From assembly GCA_900541485.1 (NCBI GenBank), contig UQJW01000005.1, positions 1 to 64,000 of the forward strand: a DNA stretch of 64,000 nucleotides, given 5' to 3'. Below the pieces are notes generated by a model that saw only the letters and a list, made by a program, of their open reading frames with translations, had not been told where the DNA came from and made no database searches. The position numbers were made by a program, and so were the translations under genes. The DNA comes from an uncultured Dialister sp. (GTDB taxonomy: Bacteria; Bacillota; Negativicutes; Veillonellales; Dialisteraceae). Shown here in pieces: positions 48,701 to 57,601 of this stretch (position 1 is its first letter; every line of letters begins with the position of its first letter).

Positions 48701-49516
48701 CATCAGGGTGACCGATCTTTCCGTATGTTCCCCGTACACTTGGTCCCTTGCTTCCCGATACTGGAAGAGAGCTTTTTTTACAGGTTTTGTATATATTCCT
48801 TCTTCTACACTGATATCCTCAAGTCTGGTAGAAAAAGTCGTGTGCCTGCAGTGATCGGACCAATAGGTATCGAGTACCCGTATTTCCGTCACTGTCGGAT
48901 CCCGCTTTTCTTCCTTATTGAAATAGTTACAAATCATTGTCAAATCATCACGGCTCATGGCAAGTCCCATTTCACGGATAAGGCGGTCCCTTCCTTTTTC
49001 ATCAAGTTCCCGTAATCCCTCTACCACGGGAACCGGCTTCGGTTCTTCTACAGGAAGTTCCAATGTTTCCGCTTCTTCCAAAGCGGCTTCTCTTGACTCT
49101 ACGGGATTCACAAGAAATTTTAAAATCTTTTCCTTATCCCCGTCGATGAATTCTCCTTGGAATGCATACACCAAAGCACAGCGGACTTTCGCACCGTCCT
49201 GTCCCGTCACGACAGCCAGACACTGTTCTGCCGAATCTGCCCGCTGGTCATACTGGCCGGGTAAAAATTCCACCGCCATGACCATATCGCCCTGTGGCAA
49301 TTCTTTCTGCACCGTATCTACCGGCGGTTCCGAAAAAACGGCTGCTACCGCTTTCTCGTAATCATCGTCGCCCAGCCCGTCTACATCATAACGATGATAA
49401 ACAGCCGCGCCCCTGATACGGTCTCCCAAAACTTCCTTAAGTGCCTCAACAAGACTTTCTTCTCCCTGACGGAAGCCTTCCTTTTTTCTTACATAAAGCC
49501 GTCTTATATCTGACAA
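45773..49516 (-). CDS. purL: Phosphoribosylformylglycinamidine synthase, single-chain (PurL with glutaminase domain)
   Basis: 1247 aa from a TTG start at 49516, which has AAGG about nine bases upstream; a GTG at 49525 abuts the ribosome site. Long single-chain FGAM synthase of the clostridial type: PurS-like N-terminus, H-x-x-x-T-x-F-S-T-R at the linker, two AIR-synthase halves (F-K-N-E-T-H-N-H-P; G-G-R-T-G-R-D-G-M-G-G), and a C-terminal class I glutaminase with F-P-G-G-F-S-A-G-D-E, L-G-I-C-N-G-F-Q (Cys nucleophile) and S-H-G-E-G-R-F. It converts FGAR to FGAM with glutamine and ATP in purine synthesis. It stands alone, outside a pur operon. Confidence 0.95.
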   Translation of the reverse strand: MSDIRRLYVRKKEGFRQGEESLVEALKEVLGDRIRGAAVYHRYDVDGLGDDDYEKAVAAVFSEPPVDTVQKELPQGDMVMAVEFLPGQYDQRADSAEQCLAVVTGQDGAKVRCALVYAFQGEFIDGDKEKILKFLVNPVESREAALEEAETLELPVEEPKPVPVVEGLRELDEKGRDRLIREMGLAMSRDDLTMICNYFNKEEKRDPTVTEIRVLDTYWSDHCRHTTFSTRLEDISVEEGIYTKPVKKALFQYREARDQVYGEHTERSVTLMDMATVAVKELRKAGKLENLDSSEEINACTIKVKIDTDQGEEDWLLLFKNETHNHPTEIEPFGGAATCLGGCIRDPLSGRAYVYQAMRVTGAADPRAPLSETLPGKLPQKKIVTEAAKGYSSYGNQIGLATGEVKEYYHPGFLAKRMEIGAVVAAAPESHVIRERPSAGDVVILVGGRTGRDGMGGATGSSKELNTESIETCGAEVQKGNPLTERKIQCLFRRGEVTRLIKRCNDFGAGGVSVAVGELTDGLSIDLDKVPKKYEGLDGTELAISESQERMAVVVRSEDADRFISYAAEENLEATPIARVNDSGRLVMTWRGKTIVDISRAFLDTNGAEQVKKAYVKKPDEKGYFQTPEIKDIKSAWISAMSDIRHASQQGLSERFDSTIGAGTVLMPFGGKYQRTPSDGMVAKFPVRKGETDSASFMAHGFDPDIATWSPFHGAVYAILLSLTRLVAMGADWRKSYLTLQEYFEKLTEKDSWGKPVSAVLGAYYMQKILGIGAIGGKDSMSGTFNDLHVPPSLISFAVAPGKASEAVSQELKKEGNTLVLFEMPKDEEGMPDLEVFKKHGDFLYEEVKKGHIAAMKAVEHGGIAVTAAKMAFGNKLGIQFGEQLPVHTFFKNFYGSVLVETTPELAELYSREEHTKILGTVGGSSMKLGGTEITLSELIHAYEKPLGGIFPRRAATLSGEIPAPVIKTNPARVNVKTKVTLPKVFIPAMPGTNCEVDSARAFERAGAETDIFILRNRDAGELKESVEEMSRRIASAQMVMFPGGFSAGDEPDGSGKFIAALFRNEKLMTAMEKLLHERDGLALGICNGFQALIKLGLVPYGKFKPLTEKAPTLTFNTIGRHISCYVSTKVISAKSPWLSLCSTDEIYSIPVSHGEGRFIASEEQIREWLQNGQVATIYTDEKGNPTYDSRYNPNGSFFSVEGITSPDGRVLGKMGHTERKGNNIGKNIYGNKHQPLFESGVAYFKG

Positions 49517-49790
49517 AACAAACACCCTTCCTTTCGGATTCTCCCTGCGTTTTATGAAATATAATATATTTCTATATTACCACATAAAAATGAAATTATC
49601 CCTGACAATGAGTCTTTTAGCAATTTTATTTACAAATACATATTCATTTTTGAAATTGAAATAAAACTCTCCCGGTTTTTTATGGAAAGAAAAGAGCTTA
49701 TATGTATCCGATTTCTCTTTTCCTCTAATTTGTATATACTATATAAATTGCGATGTATGTTAATTATAAAATATTTGCATTATATGGTAC

Positions 49791-49819
49791 TTGAAATATT
49801 CTTTCTGACGTATTATGAT
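49791..49819 (+). promoter_or_regulatory. Promoter of the cstA-like operon
   Basis: TTGAAA (49791-49796), 17-base spacer, TATGAT (49814-49819). The 49517-49898 gap is AT-rich and holds only this promoter and the untranslated leaders; no purine riboswitch or gene was recognised. Confidence 0.65.
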
Positions 49820-49898
49820 AGGTTTAATAAACTTATCTGTTTAAGTAATTCAATAATCTGTTTATTGCAATTATGAGTTTTTTAAAAAGCGAGGTCCT

Positions 49899-50495
49899 AT
49901 GAATTACACGGGAGAACATGCAGTCAATCAGTTACTGCGAAGCTACCAGCGGTTTTATAATATCACCCGCTTTGACGGTATCGAAAGTCCTGTTCCCGAC
50001 GATGAGAATTCTCTCCAGGAAGCTAAAAAAATTTCTCCTTTTCCTGAAAATGACGGCGCGTCCTTGTCTGCGGTTTGTGAATATTATGAACGGACGGGAC
50101 AGCATTTGTTTTTTAAAACGAATGAAATCTGGTCGGCCAATCAGGAAGAATTTATTTTTCTTTTCAAGGTGGATCATCTCAACGACGAACTTTTTGAAAA
50201 ATGTAAAAACTATGCCCATGAAGAAGGTTTAAAAATGGCACATATCGGGCCGGGGCATATGTATACCTATATTTCTCCCGTCTTTATTTGCAATTCCGTT
50301 ACCGAATCTGCAAGAAAGAAACTGGAAAAATGCCGTGTTTACAAAAGCTTTAAATTCTCTTTCCATGGCTGGATGGAGTTACATACTGCCTGTCTGCATA
50401 TCAGAGACAATGCTTTTTACTTTAATTATGCAGGACGGTGCATGGAAAAGAATTTAAAAAATGTGTTGAAAGAATTCACTGAGAAAGGGGCTTAA
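49899..50495 (+). CDS. Uncharacterised cytoplasmic protein encoded with the CstA-like carrier
   Basis: 198 aa, start behind GCGAGG. No signal peptide or membrane segment. It is mixed alpha/beta with many aromatic residues (F-I-F-L-F-K-V-D-H-L, G-P-G-H-M-Y-T-Y-I, F-S-F-H-G-W-M-E-L-H-T-A). I do not recognise the family. It ends one base before the CstA start codon, so the two are co-translated. It is not the short YbdD/YjiX partner known beside enterobacterial CstA. A regulatory or assembly role for the carrier is a guess. Confidence 0.7.
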   Translation: MNYTGEHAVNQLLRSYQRFYNITRFDGIESPVPDDENSLQEAKKISPFPENDGASLSAVCEYYERTGQHLFFKTNEIWSANQEEFIFLFKVDHLNDELFEKCKNYAHEEGLKMAHIGPGHMYTYISPVFICNSVTESARKKLEKCRVYKSFKFSFHGWMELHTACLHIRDNAFYFNYAGRCMEKNLKNVLKEFTEKGA

Positions 50496-50496
50496 A

Positions 50497-52215
50497 ATGA
50501 ACACATTGGTACTTATGGGTGTCTGCAGTATCATATTAATTTGCGGATACATTTTTTACGGAGGCTGGCTCGCCAGACAGTGGGGTGTCGGTGAAGGAAA
50601 TTTGGAAACACCGGCACATACCATGGAGGACGGTGTCGATTACGTTCCTGCCAAAGCGCCGGTTCTTATGGGACATCACTTTTCTTCCATTGCCGGTGCC
50701 GGTCCGATTACAGGTCCTATCGGAGCTGCTATGTTCGGCTGGCTTCCCGTTACTCTCTGGGTTCTGATCGGCGGTATTTTCTTCGGCGGTGTGCATGACT
50801 TTGGCGCACTTTTCGCTTCTATCCGCCACCGCGGGAAATCTATCGGTGAAATCATTTCACTCAATATGTCAAAAAGAGCCAAGCAATTATTTATCATTTT
50901 CTCTTATCTGACATTGATTCTGGTCGTAGCCGCTTTTGCCGCTATCGTTGCTTCCACTTTCGGTGCTACTTATAAAGACGGCGTTCTTGATGTAGCTGCC
51001 AGTGCCACCAATGCTTCGGTTGCCATGGTTTCCATCATGTTCATTCTCTTGGCTATCGTTTTCGGCTTTGCTGTCTACCGCCGTCATACGCCGATGGTGA
51101 TTTCTTCCGTTTTAGGCGTACTTGCTATTGTAGCCTGCATGGCCATCGGCATGAATTTCCATCCGTTCTACTTTTCCACAGGTACATGGATGATTCTCGT
51201 CGGTATTTATATCACTATTGCTTCTGTCACACCCGTCTGGATTCTTCTGCAGCCCCGTGACTATCTGAGTTCTTTCCTTCTCTATGCTATGCTGATTGTC
51301 GCATTTATAGGCATCATTGGAGCCCATCCGACAATTGATGAAAGTGTATTCCCTGCATTTGCAGGATTCACCGTCAATAATGCAAACGGCACGCAGTTCT
51401 TATTCCCGATTTTATTTACCACCGTAGCCTGCGGTGCTATTTCCGGATTCCATTCCCTCGTTTCTTCCGGTACTACGTCGAAACAGCTGGATAAAGAATC
51501 CGATGCCAAACCGATTGCTTACGGCGGCATGCTTCTGGAATGTGTACTGGCTATCATTACGCTCTGTGCCATCGGATATGCCCGTGTAACCGGTCATACC
51601 AAAGGAGCTACCGATATATTTGCCGGCGGTATCGCTGCTATGATTGGTGCCATTCCCGGACTGGAAGGCATGGAAACAATCATGTACACTCTTCTCGTAC
51701 TCACTTACTCCGCTTTCTGCCTGACTTCCCTCGATACGGCAACACGTCTTGCCCGCTTTATGTTCCAGGAATTCTGGTTGAATCCGGGCGAAAATCCAAA
51801 AGATGTAAAAAGCGGATTCCGCAAATTGATGGTCAATCCTTATTTTGCTACCATCATCACCGTTGTTTTGGGAATTTCCCTCGGTATGGGCGGATTTGCA
51901 AAAATCTGGGGATTATTCGGTGCCGCTAACCAGCTTCTTGCTGCCATCGGTCTTCTGGCTGTAGCAGCATGGCTCGGAAATGCAGGAAAAAATAATAAAA
52001 TGTTCTTATTCCCCATGACCTTCATGCTCGTTGTAACGATTTCTTCATTGGTCATCATCGTGATGAACCAATTCGGAATCATCAATACCGGTACTGCCGG
52101 ATGGGGTCCTTATGCACAGGTTATTATCGGTTCCCTCCTCGTAGTACTTGCCCTCGTACTTGCTTATGAAGGATACCGGACCGTATCCCACCCGCATGAA
52201 GAACTGAAAGTTTAA
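50497..52215 (+). CDS. CstA family carbon-starvation carrier
   Basis: 572 aa, about 15 to 16 helices. Family signatures are V-L-M-G-H-H-F-S-S-I-A-G-A-G-P-I-T-G-P near residue 55-73, G-G-V-H-D-F, S-G-T-T-S-K-Q-L and the later T-R-L-A-R-F segment. Relatives import pyruvate or peptides. It is shorter than the E. coli type and like the Gram-positive form. It is translationally linked to the unknown 198-aa protein before it and closed by a strong terminator. Confidence 0.9.
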   Translation: MNTLVLMGVCSIILICGYIFYGGWLARQWGVGEGNLETPAHTMEDGVDYVPAKAPVLMGHHFSSIAGAGPITGPIGAAMFGWLPVTLWVLIGGIFFGGVHDFGALFASIRHRGKSIGEIISLNMSKRAKQLFIIFSYLTLILVVAAFAAIVASTFGATYKDGVLDVAASATNASVAMVSIMFILLAIVFGFAVYRRHTPMVISSVLGVLAIVACMAIGMNFHPFYFSTGTWMILVGIYITIASVTPVWILLQPRDYLSSFLLYAMLIVAFIGIIGAHPTIDESVFPAFAGFTVNNANGTQFLFPILFTTVACGAISGFHSLVSSGTTSKQLDKESDAKPIAYGGMLLECVLAIITLCAIGYARVTGHTKGATDIFAGGIAAMIGAIPGLEGMETIMYTLLVLTYSAFCLTSLDTATRLARFMFQEFWLNPGENPKDVKSGFRKLMVNPYFATIITVVLGISLGMGGFAKIWGLFGAANQLLAAIGLLAVAAWLGNAGKNNKMFLFPMTFMLVVTISSLVIIVMNQFGIINTGTAGWGPYAQVIIGSLLVVLALVLAYEGYRTVSHPHEELKV

Positions 52216-52225
52216 CCGTAGTAAA

Positions 52226-52272
52226 TAAAAAGTCTGCCATGAAAGTTTCGTACTTCATGACAGACTTTTTTG
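52226..52272. terminator. Bidirectional terminator after cstA
   Basis: AAAAAGTCTG..ATGAAAG pairs with CTTCATGACAGACTTTTTT around a short loop. Confidence 0.9.
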
Positions 52273-52286
52273 ATGTTCATTTTTTA

Positions 52287-53060
52287 TCAGATATCCGAAT
52301 CCGTTTTTTCATACAGAACCGGACAGGCAGGAAGGTATTTTCCGAGCATGACCGCCAAATCCTCTTTCCCTTCACGGTCCGTATATATTTCCTTTGCCAC
52401 CGTCTTGGCAAGGTCATCCGTCACATAGATGACAGGCTCCTTTGTCTCATCAGGCATCACCAGGAGCATCATATCCATGTGATCATCATGGCGGAAAAAA
52501 TATGCCCGGCCGTAAAACGGAAATTTCATACCGCCCATATCAAAAATAATCCGGCTGGCCGCCACATACAAATAAGATTCCGTAAAAGACAACCGGTGGT
52601 ACGGCTCTATTTCTTCAAGAGAAATCTCTGCCGAAGAACGCAGCCCTTCAGGAAAGAGCACCTCACCGTTCCGGATAAGCGTTTCTATTTTGCTGCGGAG
52701 CGGAGAATCACTTCCCAGCAACAGGCGGTTCAATTTGACAAGCCCCCGCCACTCGTGAATCGTGAGATACTCCCTGAAATAAGGACGGAGACTTTCTTCC
52801 TTATGCGGCGGAAGTTCTGCCGTCACCAGATACCCGCAAATCATATTTTTTGTTCCCGACGGTTGCAGAGAAATCTGCCCCAACTGATAAGACAATTTCC
52901 CCTCAGGGTCAGAAACAGTATGCCCGCCCTCTATCTCCGTATAGGTAAACATAGACGGCCATCTTTCATCTGCTATTTTCTTTATATCATATGCCTCTGA
53001 CGTTATACCGAGCGCCAGTACCGATAATACGGCAAGCGCCGCTATTTTTTTTCGGATCAT
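52287..53060 (-). CDS. Exported protein of unknown function, second of a pair
   Basis: 257 aa. Basic start and hydrophobic signal (about 3-20) with likely cleavage after S-E-A (about residue 23). The mature part has no membrane helix and no family I recognise; it is mixed alpha/beta with a late R-H-D-D-H-M-D-M-M-L-L segment. No lipobox. Its ATG overlaps the preceding gene's stop by four bases (ATGA), so the two are made together and are probably periplasmic partners. Confidence 0.7.
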   Translation of the reverse strand: MIRKKIAALAVLSVLALGITSEAYDIKKIADERWPSMFTYTEIEGGHTVSDPEGKLSYQLGQISLQPSGTKNMICGYLVTAELPPHKEESLRPYFREYLTIHEWRGLVKLNRLLLGSDSPLRSKIETLIRNGEVLFPEGLRSSAEISLEEIEPYHRLSFTESYLYVAASRIIFDMGGMKFPFYGRAYFFRHDDHMDMMLLVMPDETKEPVIYVTDDLAKTVAKEIYTDREGKEDLAVMLGKYLPACPVLYEKTDSDI

Positions 53061-53818
53061 AATGATTCCCTTTCCAGTCCGTCAATTCCGTAAAGAACAT
53101 ATTTCCCGAGCTTATTTCTTGCCATATGGCTCCCCACTACGGTAATAAGATAATAGACCCTTCCCGCTTTATAAAGATGACTGTCTGTCCAAAGCGGAAG
53201 TGCACCGTATCCTTTCCGGAAGACCACAAGACGGCTTTCCTGACTCCAACGGTACGACCCGTCTTTGTTTTTATAACGCTGCCAGGGAGAAAAATCGGAA
53301 AGCACCGCCTTTATATGCTGCACCTTGTCCTTCTCCAACGCACGGTCCAGCGCCGCCCCGTATTCGGTGAGACTGATTTTCGGTGTTCCGAAAAGAAAAT
53401 CCGGCTTTTCTGCCTTCCCCTGAAATGCATTGTCCCAAAAAGAAAGAGCCTTCTTATCCCGCCCGTTGCGACAAGGACATTCCTTCACGGAAGTAACAAA
53501 AAGAAGAGCCGTATACTCCCCTTCCATATCTTTTTTGCGAATCTGATACATGCGGACCGTATCATCAGAAAAAGATTGATTCCCGAAACAAGACTCCATG
53601 CCCGGCGGCACAGACAAAAGGCGAATCATTTTTTCTATATCCCGCCTGCTGTCATCCCCGGTGCGTAAAAAACTTTCCGCCGCTCCGCCGGCCGCAGTCA
53701 CTTCCATGTTATGACGGAACGGAAATTTTCCCAATCCTTCCACCTCAAGAGAGCCGGCAGACACGGTCATTACACCTGCCATAAGCCAAAGAACAAGTCC
53801 CATAAATGTATAACGCAT
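53057..53818 (-). CDS. Exported protein of unknown function, first of a pair
   Basis: 253 aa. Signal peptide about 1-21 (V-S-A-G end), mature part soluble, with two neighbouring cysteines in K-E-C-P-C-R-N-G-R-D-K and one more in E-S-C-F-G that could form a disulfide. It shares a general plan with the second protein (signal, about 230 residues, similar length) but no clear sequence match by eye. Family not recognised. The start lies near an AT-rich, terminator-filled gap of about 200 bases; ribosome site GGGAGAATGTC. Confidence 0.7.
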   Translation of the reverse strand: MRYTFMGLVLWLMAGVMTVSAGSLEVEGLGKFPFRHNMEVTAAGGAAESFLRTGDDSRRDIEKMIRLLSVPPGMESCFGNQSFSDDTVRMYQIRKKDMEGEYTALLFVTSVKECPCRNGRDKKALSFWDNAFQGKAEKPDFLFGTPKISLTEYGAALDRALEKDKVQHIKAVLSDFSPWQRYKNKDGSYRWSQESRLVVFRKGYGALPLWTDSHLYKAGRVYYLITVVGSHMARNKLGKYVLYGIDGLERESL

Positions 53819-53886
53819 GACATTCTCCCGTAACCATTATTTTCTTTATTGTAAAAAAAAAGACGCATTTTCTCAAGTTTCCATAT

Positions 53887-53924
53887 AAAAACCCCTTTCA
53901 GGCAGTATCCTGTCAAAAGGGGTT
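53887..53924. terminator. Bidirectional hairpin between exported pair and ABC operon
   Basis: AAACCCCTTT and AAAGGGGTTT with an inner CAGG/CCTG pair. It lies downstream of the stronger terminator at 53979-54018. Confidence 0.7.
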
Positions 53925-53978
53925 TCCATTTTTATATTGTATTTATCTGCTTTTAGACCTTATATATCTGTTTATAAT

Positions 53979-54018
53979 AAAAAAGACATCCCGGATTTTC
54001 CCCGGAATGTCTTTTTTA
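53979..54018 (-). terminator. Terminator after the peptide ABC operon
   Basis: AAAAAAGACATTCCGGG-GAAAA-TCCGGGATGTCTTTTTT on the minus strand. Confidence 0.9.
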
Positions 54019-54882
54019 TTATTCTGTCATCCTGGCCTGATGGGTCGGAGACAAGTGTTTTAATGTTCCTTCTGTCGATATGTTTCCATGATTTGCCCAA
54101 ACATTTTCTTTTTTACGTTCCTTTTCCGGATCCGGCCGGAGTATGGAAGAAAGAAGTAATTTGGTATAGTCGTGAACCGGATGGGAAAATATATCTTCCG
54201 TGTTTCCCATTTCCACAATAACGCCGTGATACATAACAATGATTTTATCACTGATATGGTGAACGACTGCCAGGTCATGACCGATAAACAAAACAGAAAA
54301 CTTTTCTTTTTCCTGCAAGTCGAGGAGCAAGTTAATGATTTGTGCCTGAATGGACACATCAAGAGAAGCAATGGGCTCATCGGCAATAAGAAGTTTCGGA
54401 CGGACCGCCAAACAGCGGGCTATCGCCACTCTTTGCCTTTGCCCGCCGGAAATTTCGGCAGGATAGGCGTCTTTATACCGTTTTTCCAGTCCCACAGAAC
54501 GCAGAAGTTTTGAAATCACTTCTTCATTTTTCGTTCTCTTTGAAAGTGCAAGTGCTTCTTCAAGACTTTCCTGCACTGTCATTCTCGGATTTAATGCTCC
54601 GTCGGCATCCTGGAAAATCAAGTGAATCGATCGTGAAAGTTCTTTATCTCTTCTGATTCCGCCAATCTGACGGTCTTCAAAAAAGATTTTTCCTTCTGTC
54701 GGGGTTTCCGCACCGGCAATCATACGGGCAAGGGTGGTTTTCCCACAACCGGATTCGCCGATTACGCCGACAATTTGATTTTCTTCTATCGAGAAAGAAA
54801 CATCATCTACCGCTTTCAGTACCTTTCCTGAAGGAAGCGGAAAATATTTTTTCAGATGTTCTATGCGCAGCAACTCTTTCAT
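54019..54882 (-). CDS. Peptide/nickel ABC transporter ATP-binding protein (DppF/OppF-like)
   Basis: 287 aa from ATG 54882 with AAGGGGG; the longer frame to 54978 is not translated. Walker A G-E-S-G-C-G-K-T-T, signature I-S-G-G-Q-R-Q-R and Walker B L-L-I-A-D-E-P, switch H-D-L-A-V. The C-terminal oligopeptide-transport extension is present, but the usual Cys cluster for an iron-sulfur site is not seen. It starts inside the stop of the upstream ATPase (ATGA). It powers import together with DppD. Confidence 0.9.
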   Translation of the reverse strand: MKELLRIEHLKKYFPLPSGKVLKAVDDVSFSIEENQIVGVIGESGCGKTTLARMIAGAETPTEGKIFFEDRQIGGIRRDKELSRSIHLIFQDADGALNPRMTVQESLEEALALSKRTKNEEVISKLLRSVGLEKRYKDAYPAEISGGQRQRVAIARCLAVRPKLLIADEPIASLDVSIQAQIINLLLDLQEKEKFSVLFIGHDLAVVHHISDKIIVMYHGVIVEMGNTEDIFSHPVHDYTKLLLSSILRPDPEKERKKENVWANHGNISTEGTLKHLSPTHQARMTE

Positions 54883-55892
54883 TCCGGATTCCCCCTTGTA
54901 TAGGGATTTGTAACTTCCGGTGCTCTCGGATCTAAAAGCCAGGTCCGAGCTTGGTGTGTTTCGGAAAGAGTAAAGCATGGCGGTTCTTTTTTGTAATCGA
55001 TGGCAAGAGCATAGGCATTTCTTTCGGCAAAAGCATCGCCTTCCGGTAAATGCGCCGGATCCGGCGGCAATCCCGGAATGGCAATCAGCTTTTTATCCGT
55101 GCGTCTTGCTGACGGCAAGGAACCGAGAAGTCCCCATGTATAGGGATGGGCGGGGTGATAAAATATTTCTTCCGCCGTCCCGATTTCTACGATTTTACCG
55201 GCATACATGATTCCGACTCTGTCAGCAATATGGGCCGCCACTCCCAAGTCATGGGTGACGAAAAGAATGGCAAGTCCCTTTTTCTTGGCCAGGTGCTTCA
55301 AGAGATCAAGCAGATGGAGCTGTACAGTAACATCAAGAGCCGTCGTCGGTTCATCTGCCAAAAGCAGTTCCGGTTCGGAGGCCAAAGCAATGGCCAGAGA
55401 AATACGCTGTCTTTGACCGCCGGAAAATTCAGCCGGCATCATTGACAAGCGGTCTTTTCCGTCAGAAATTCCCACCAGTTCCAAAAGCCGCGCCGCTTCT
55501 TCATCTGCTTTTTCTTTAGAAACAGTTTCTTTACGCAGCAAGGCTTCCCGCAACTGTTTTCCTACGGACATGACGGGATTCAAAGTGGTCAGAGGGCTTT
55601 GGAATACCATGCCCACCTTTTTCCCCCGCACGGACTGCATTTCTTTTTCTGAAAAGCCGGTTATATCTTCACCGCCGAGACAGATGGAGCCTTCTTTTAT
55701 GTGGCTGTAGGGCGGAATCAATTTCACAACAGACCGGCAAAGTGTAGATTTCCCACAGCCTGATTCACCGACCAAAACTACGATTTCTCCCTTGGCGATG
55801 GAAAGGGAAACGTCTCTTACCGCTTCCACTTCACCATCATCCGTAAAAAAGCTGAGAGAAAGATTTTTTATGCTGAGAGCAGGATTATTCAC
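54879..55892 (-). CDS. Peptide/nickel ABC transporter ATP-binding protein (DppD/OppD-like)
   Basis: 337 aa, taking the GTG at 55892, which overlaps the stop of the binding-protein gene; an ATG at 55934 is possible but would overlap by 50 bases. Walker A G-E-S-G-C-G-K-S-T, signature F-S-G-G-Q-R-Q-R, Walker B L-L-L-A-D-E-P-T, switch T-H-D-L-G-V. The C-terminal region has the A-Y-x-P-A-H-P-Y-T-W and I-P-G-x-P-P-D segments of the oligopeptide group. It forms the ATPase pair with the next gene. Confidence 0.9.
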   Translation of the reverse strand: MNNPALSIKNLSLSFFTDDGEVEAVRDVSLSIAKGEIVVLVGESGCGKSTLCRSVVKLIPPYSHIKEGSICLGGEDITGFSEKEMQSVRGKKVGMVFQSPLTTLNPVMSVGKQLREALLRKETVSKEKADEEAARLLELVGISDGKDRLSMMPAEFSGGQRQRISLAIALASEPELLLADEPTTALDVTVQLHLLDLLKHLAKKKGLAILFVTHDLGVAAHIADRVGIMYAGKIVEIGTAEEIFYHPAHPYTWGLLGSLPSARRTDKKLIAIPGLPPDPAHLPEGDAFAERNAYALAIDYKKEPPCFTLSETHQARTWLLDPRAPEVTNPYTRGNPE

Positions 55893-57456
55893 TGATATCC
55901 CAGTCTTCGATATTCCAGAACACGCCTGCTGCATGGTGTCCCAAAACAGTTTCTACAGACGGTCCTGTTATTTTTTTGTTTCCTACATAAGTTCCTTCAA
56001 GGTACGCAAGCATAATGAAGGCCGGTTGTTCATTCCATGCTTTCTGGAAAGTATCATATGCAGCTTTACGTGTAGCCTTATCATAGGAACTGCGACCTGC
56101 TTCCAAAGCGGCATCTACGGCAGGATTGCTGTAGTGTGTATAGTTGGCGCTGGCACCGGTTACGAAATAATCATAAGTGCCCTGATCCGGATCAAACGGA
56201 GCAGCCTGTCCGATCAAGACGCACTGCATGTTTTTCCAGTCGAATTTCGGTACAACATTGACTTTCATATCAACGCCGAGTTTTTTGAACTGGGCAGAAG
56301 CAATTTTTGCCATATCTACACGTTCAATTTCAAATTCACGGGCATCTACACTGAAGGAGAGTTTTTCTCCGTTCTTTTCATAAATTCCGTCTGATCCGAG
56401 AGTCCATCCCAGTTCAGCCATACGTTTTTTGAAAAGTTCCGGATTATAATCTCTGTGATCGACAGATTCGTCATTATATTCTTTGTTCAACTGAATCGGG
56501 CTGTATGCCGGTACACCGCGGCCTGTAAGAACACTGTCAACAATAGCTTTTTTATCGAGTGCATATCCTAAAACAGGAATCAGGGCCTTATGTTCCGGAT
56601 TCTGCCAATAAGGAGCCTTGAAATTAGGTCCGATAGCACGGAAGTCAGCTGTCTTGAAGTTAAATACTTTGAAGTCTTTGTTATCACGGAATGCAGCCGC
56701 ATCTTTTTCATTTATGAGAGAGAAATCAATGCCGCCGGATTTAAGCTGGGCTGCCTTTGCATTTTCATCAGGAATAATTTTGCAAACGATTTTTTCAATT
56801 TTCGGCATTTTGCCATAGAATTTATCATTTCTGGTAAGAATGATGGACTGTCCTTTATCCCAGCTTACAAACTTATAACGGCCTGTCCCGACAGGATTCT
56901 GGTTAAAGGAGTCGGTCATAATGTTTTTGCCGTCCAGCAAATGTTTCGGAAGCATACCGATGCAAAGGCTGTCAAGCATAGCTGCACTCGGCTTACTCAA
57001 ATGGATTTTAACCGTTTTCGGGTCTACGACTTCTACATCTTTGATGTTTTTATAGCTGTCAGCTGTTTCCGATTCGATATCTTTGTTGAAACGGAGTGTA
57101 TCAAGTGTAAATTTGACATCGTCTGCGGTAAACGGTTTCCCGTCATGCCATGTGACATTGTCACGGAGATGGAATGTATAGGTAAGAGATGCTTCATCAA
57201 ATTCATATTTAGATGCCAAGTCAACTACAGGCATTCCATGGCCGTCATGTTTCATAAGGCCGGAAAAAATTAAACTCGGCAGCTCATCATGGGTATTCAA
57301 AACTGCATTTAAGGTTTTGATGTCAGAGCTGGCAAACGTAAGCGTTTTAACGCTTTTTGCCGCCTTATCGCTTCCGCAGCCCTGGAAAGCCACCATACAT
57401 GTGACTGCTAAAATTGCAGCCAAAATAAAAGATAAAATACTTTTAATCGGTTTCAT
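55885..57456 (-). CDS. Peptide/nickel ABC transporter substrate-binding lipoprotein (SBP_bac_5)
   Basis: 523 aa from ATG 57456 with GGAGGAGG; the frame to 57633 is not preceded by a start signal. Lipoprotein signal with F-Q-G-C near residue 26-29, so it is lipid-anchored. The body is the DppA/OppA fold: Y-E-F-D-x-x-x-L-T-Y-T-F-H-L-R, W-H-D-G-K-P-F-T-A-D-D-V near 100 and N-P-V-G-T-G-R-Y-K-F. Ligand unknown: peptides, nickel or haem are all known for the family. It lies third, after the two permeases and before both ATPases. Confidence 0.9.
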   Translation of the reverse strand: MKPIKSILSFILAAILAVTCMVAFQGCGSDKAAKSVKTLTFASSDIKTLNAVLNTHDELPSLIFSGLMKHDGHGMPVVDLASKYEFDEASLTYTFHLRDNVTWHDGKPFTADDVKFTLDTLRFNKDIESETADSYKNIKDVEVVDPKTVKIHLSKPSAAMLDSLCIGMLPKHLLDGKNIMTDSFNQNPVGTGRYKFVSWDKGQSIILTRNDKFYGKMPKIEKIVCKIIPDENAKAAQLKSGGIDFSLINEKDAAAFRDNKDFKVFNFKTADFRAIGPNFKAPYWQNPEHKALIPVLGYALDKKAIVDSVLTGRGVPAYSPIQLNKEYNDESVDHRDYNPELFKKRMAELGWTLGSDGIYEKNGEKLSFSVDAREFEIERVDMAKIASAQFKKLGVDMKVNVVPKFDWKNMQCVLIGQAAPFDPDQGTYDYFVTGASANYTHYSNPAVDAALEAGRSSYDKATRKAAYDTFQKAWNEQPAFIMLAYLEGTYVGNKKITGPSVETVLGHHAAGVFWNIEDWDISE

Positions 57457-57601
57457 ATATACCTCCTCCGAAGGATGAAATTTTGCATCGCCTGTCTGAC
57501 AGAAAATGCTTGTAATAAGCGGGATAATTCCCGTTTGGAGAGCTTTTGCTTTTAAGTCAGGCCACCTTTCCGCAAATCTCTTTCTGCTCTTAGGAAAAAC
57601 T

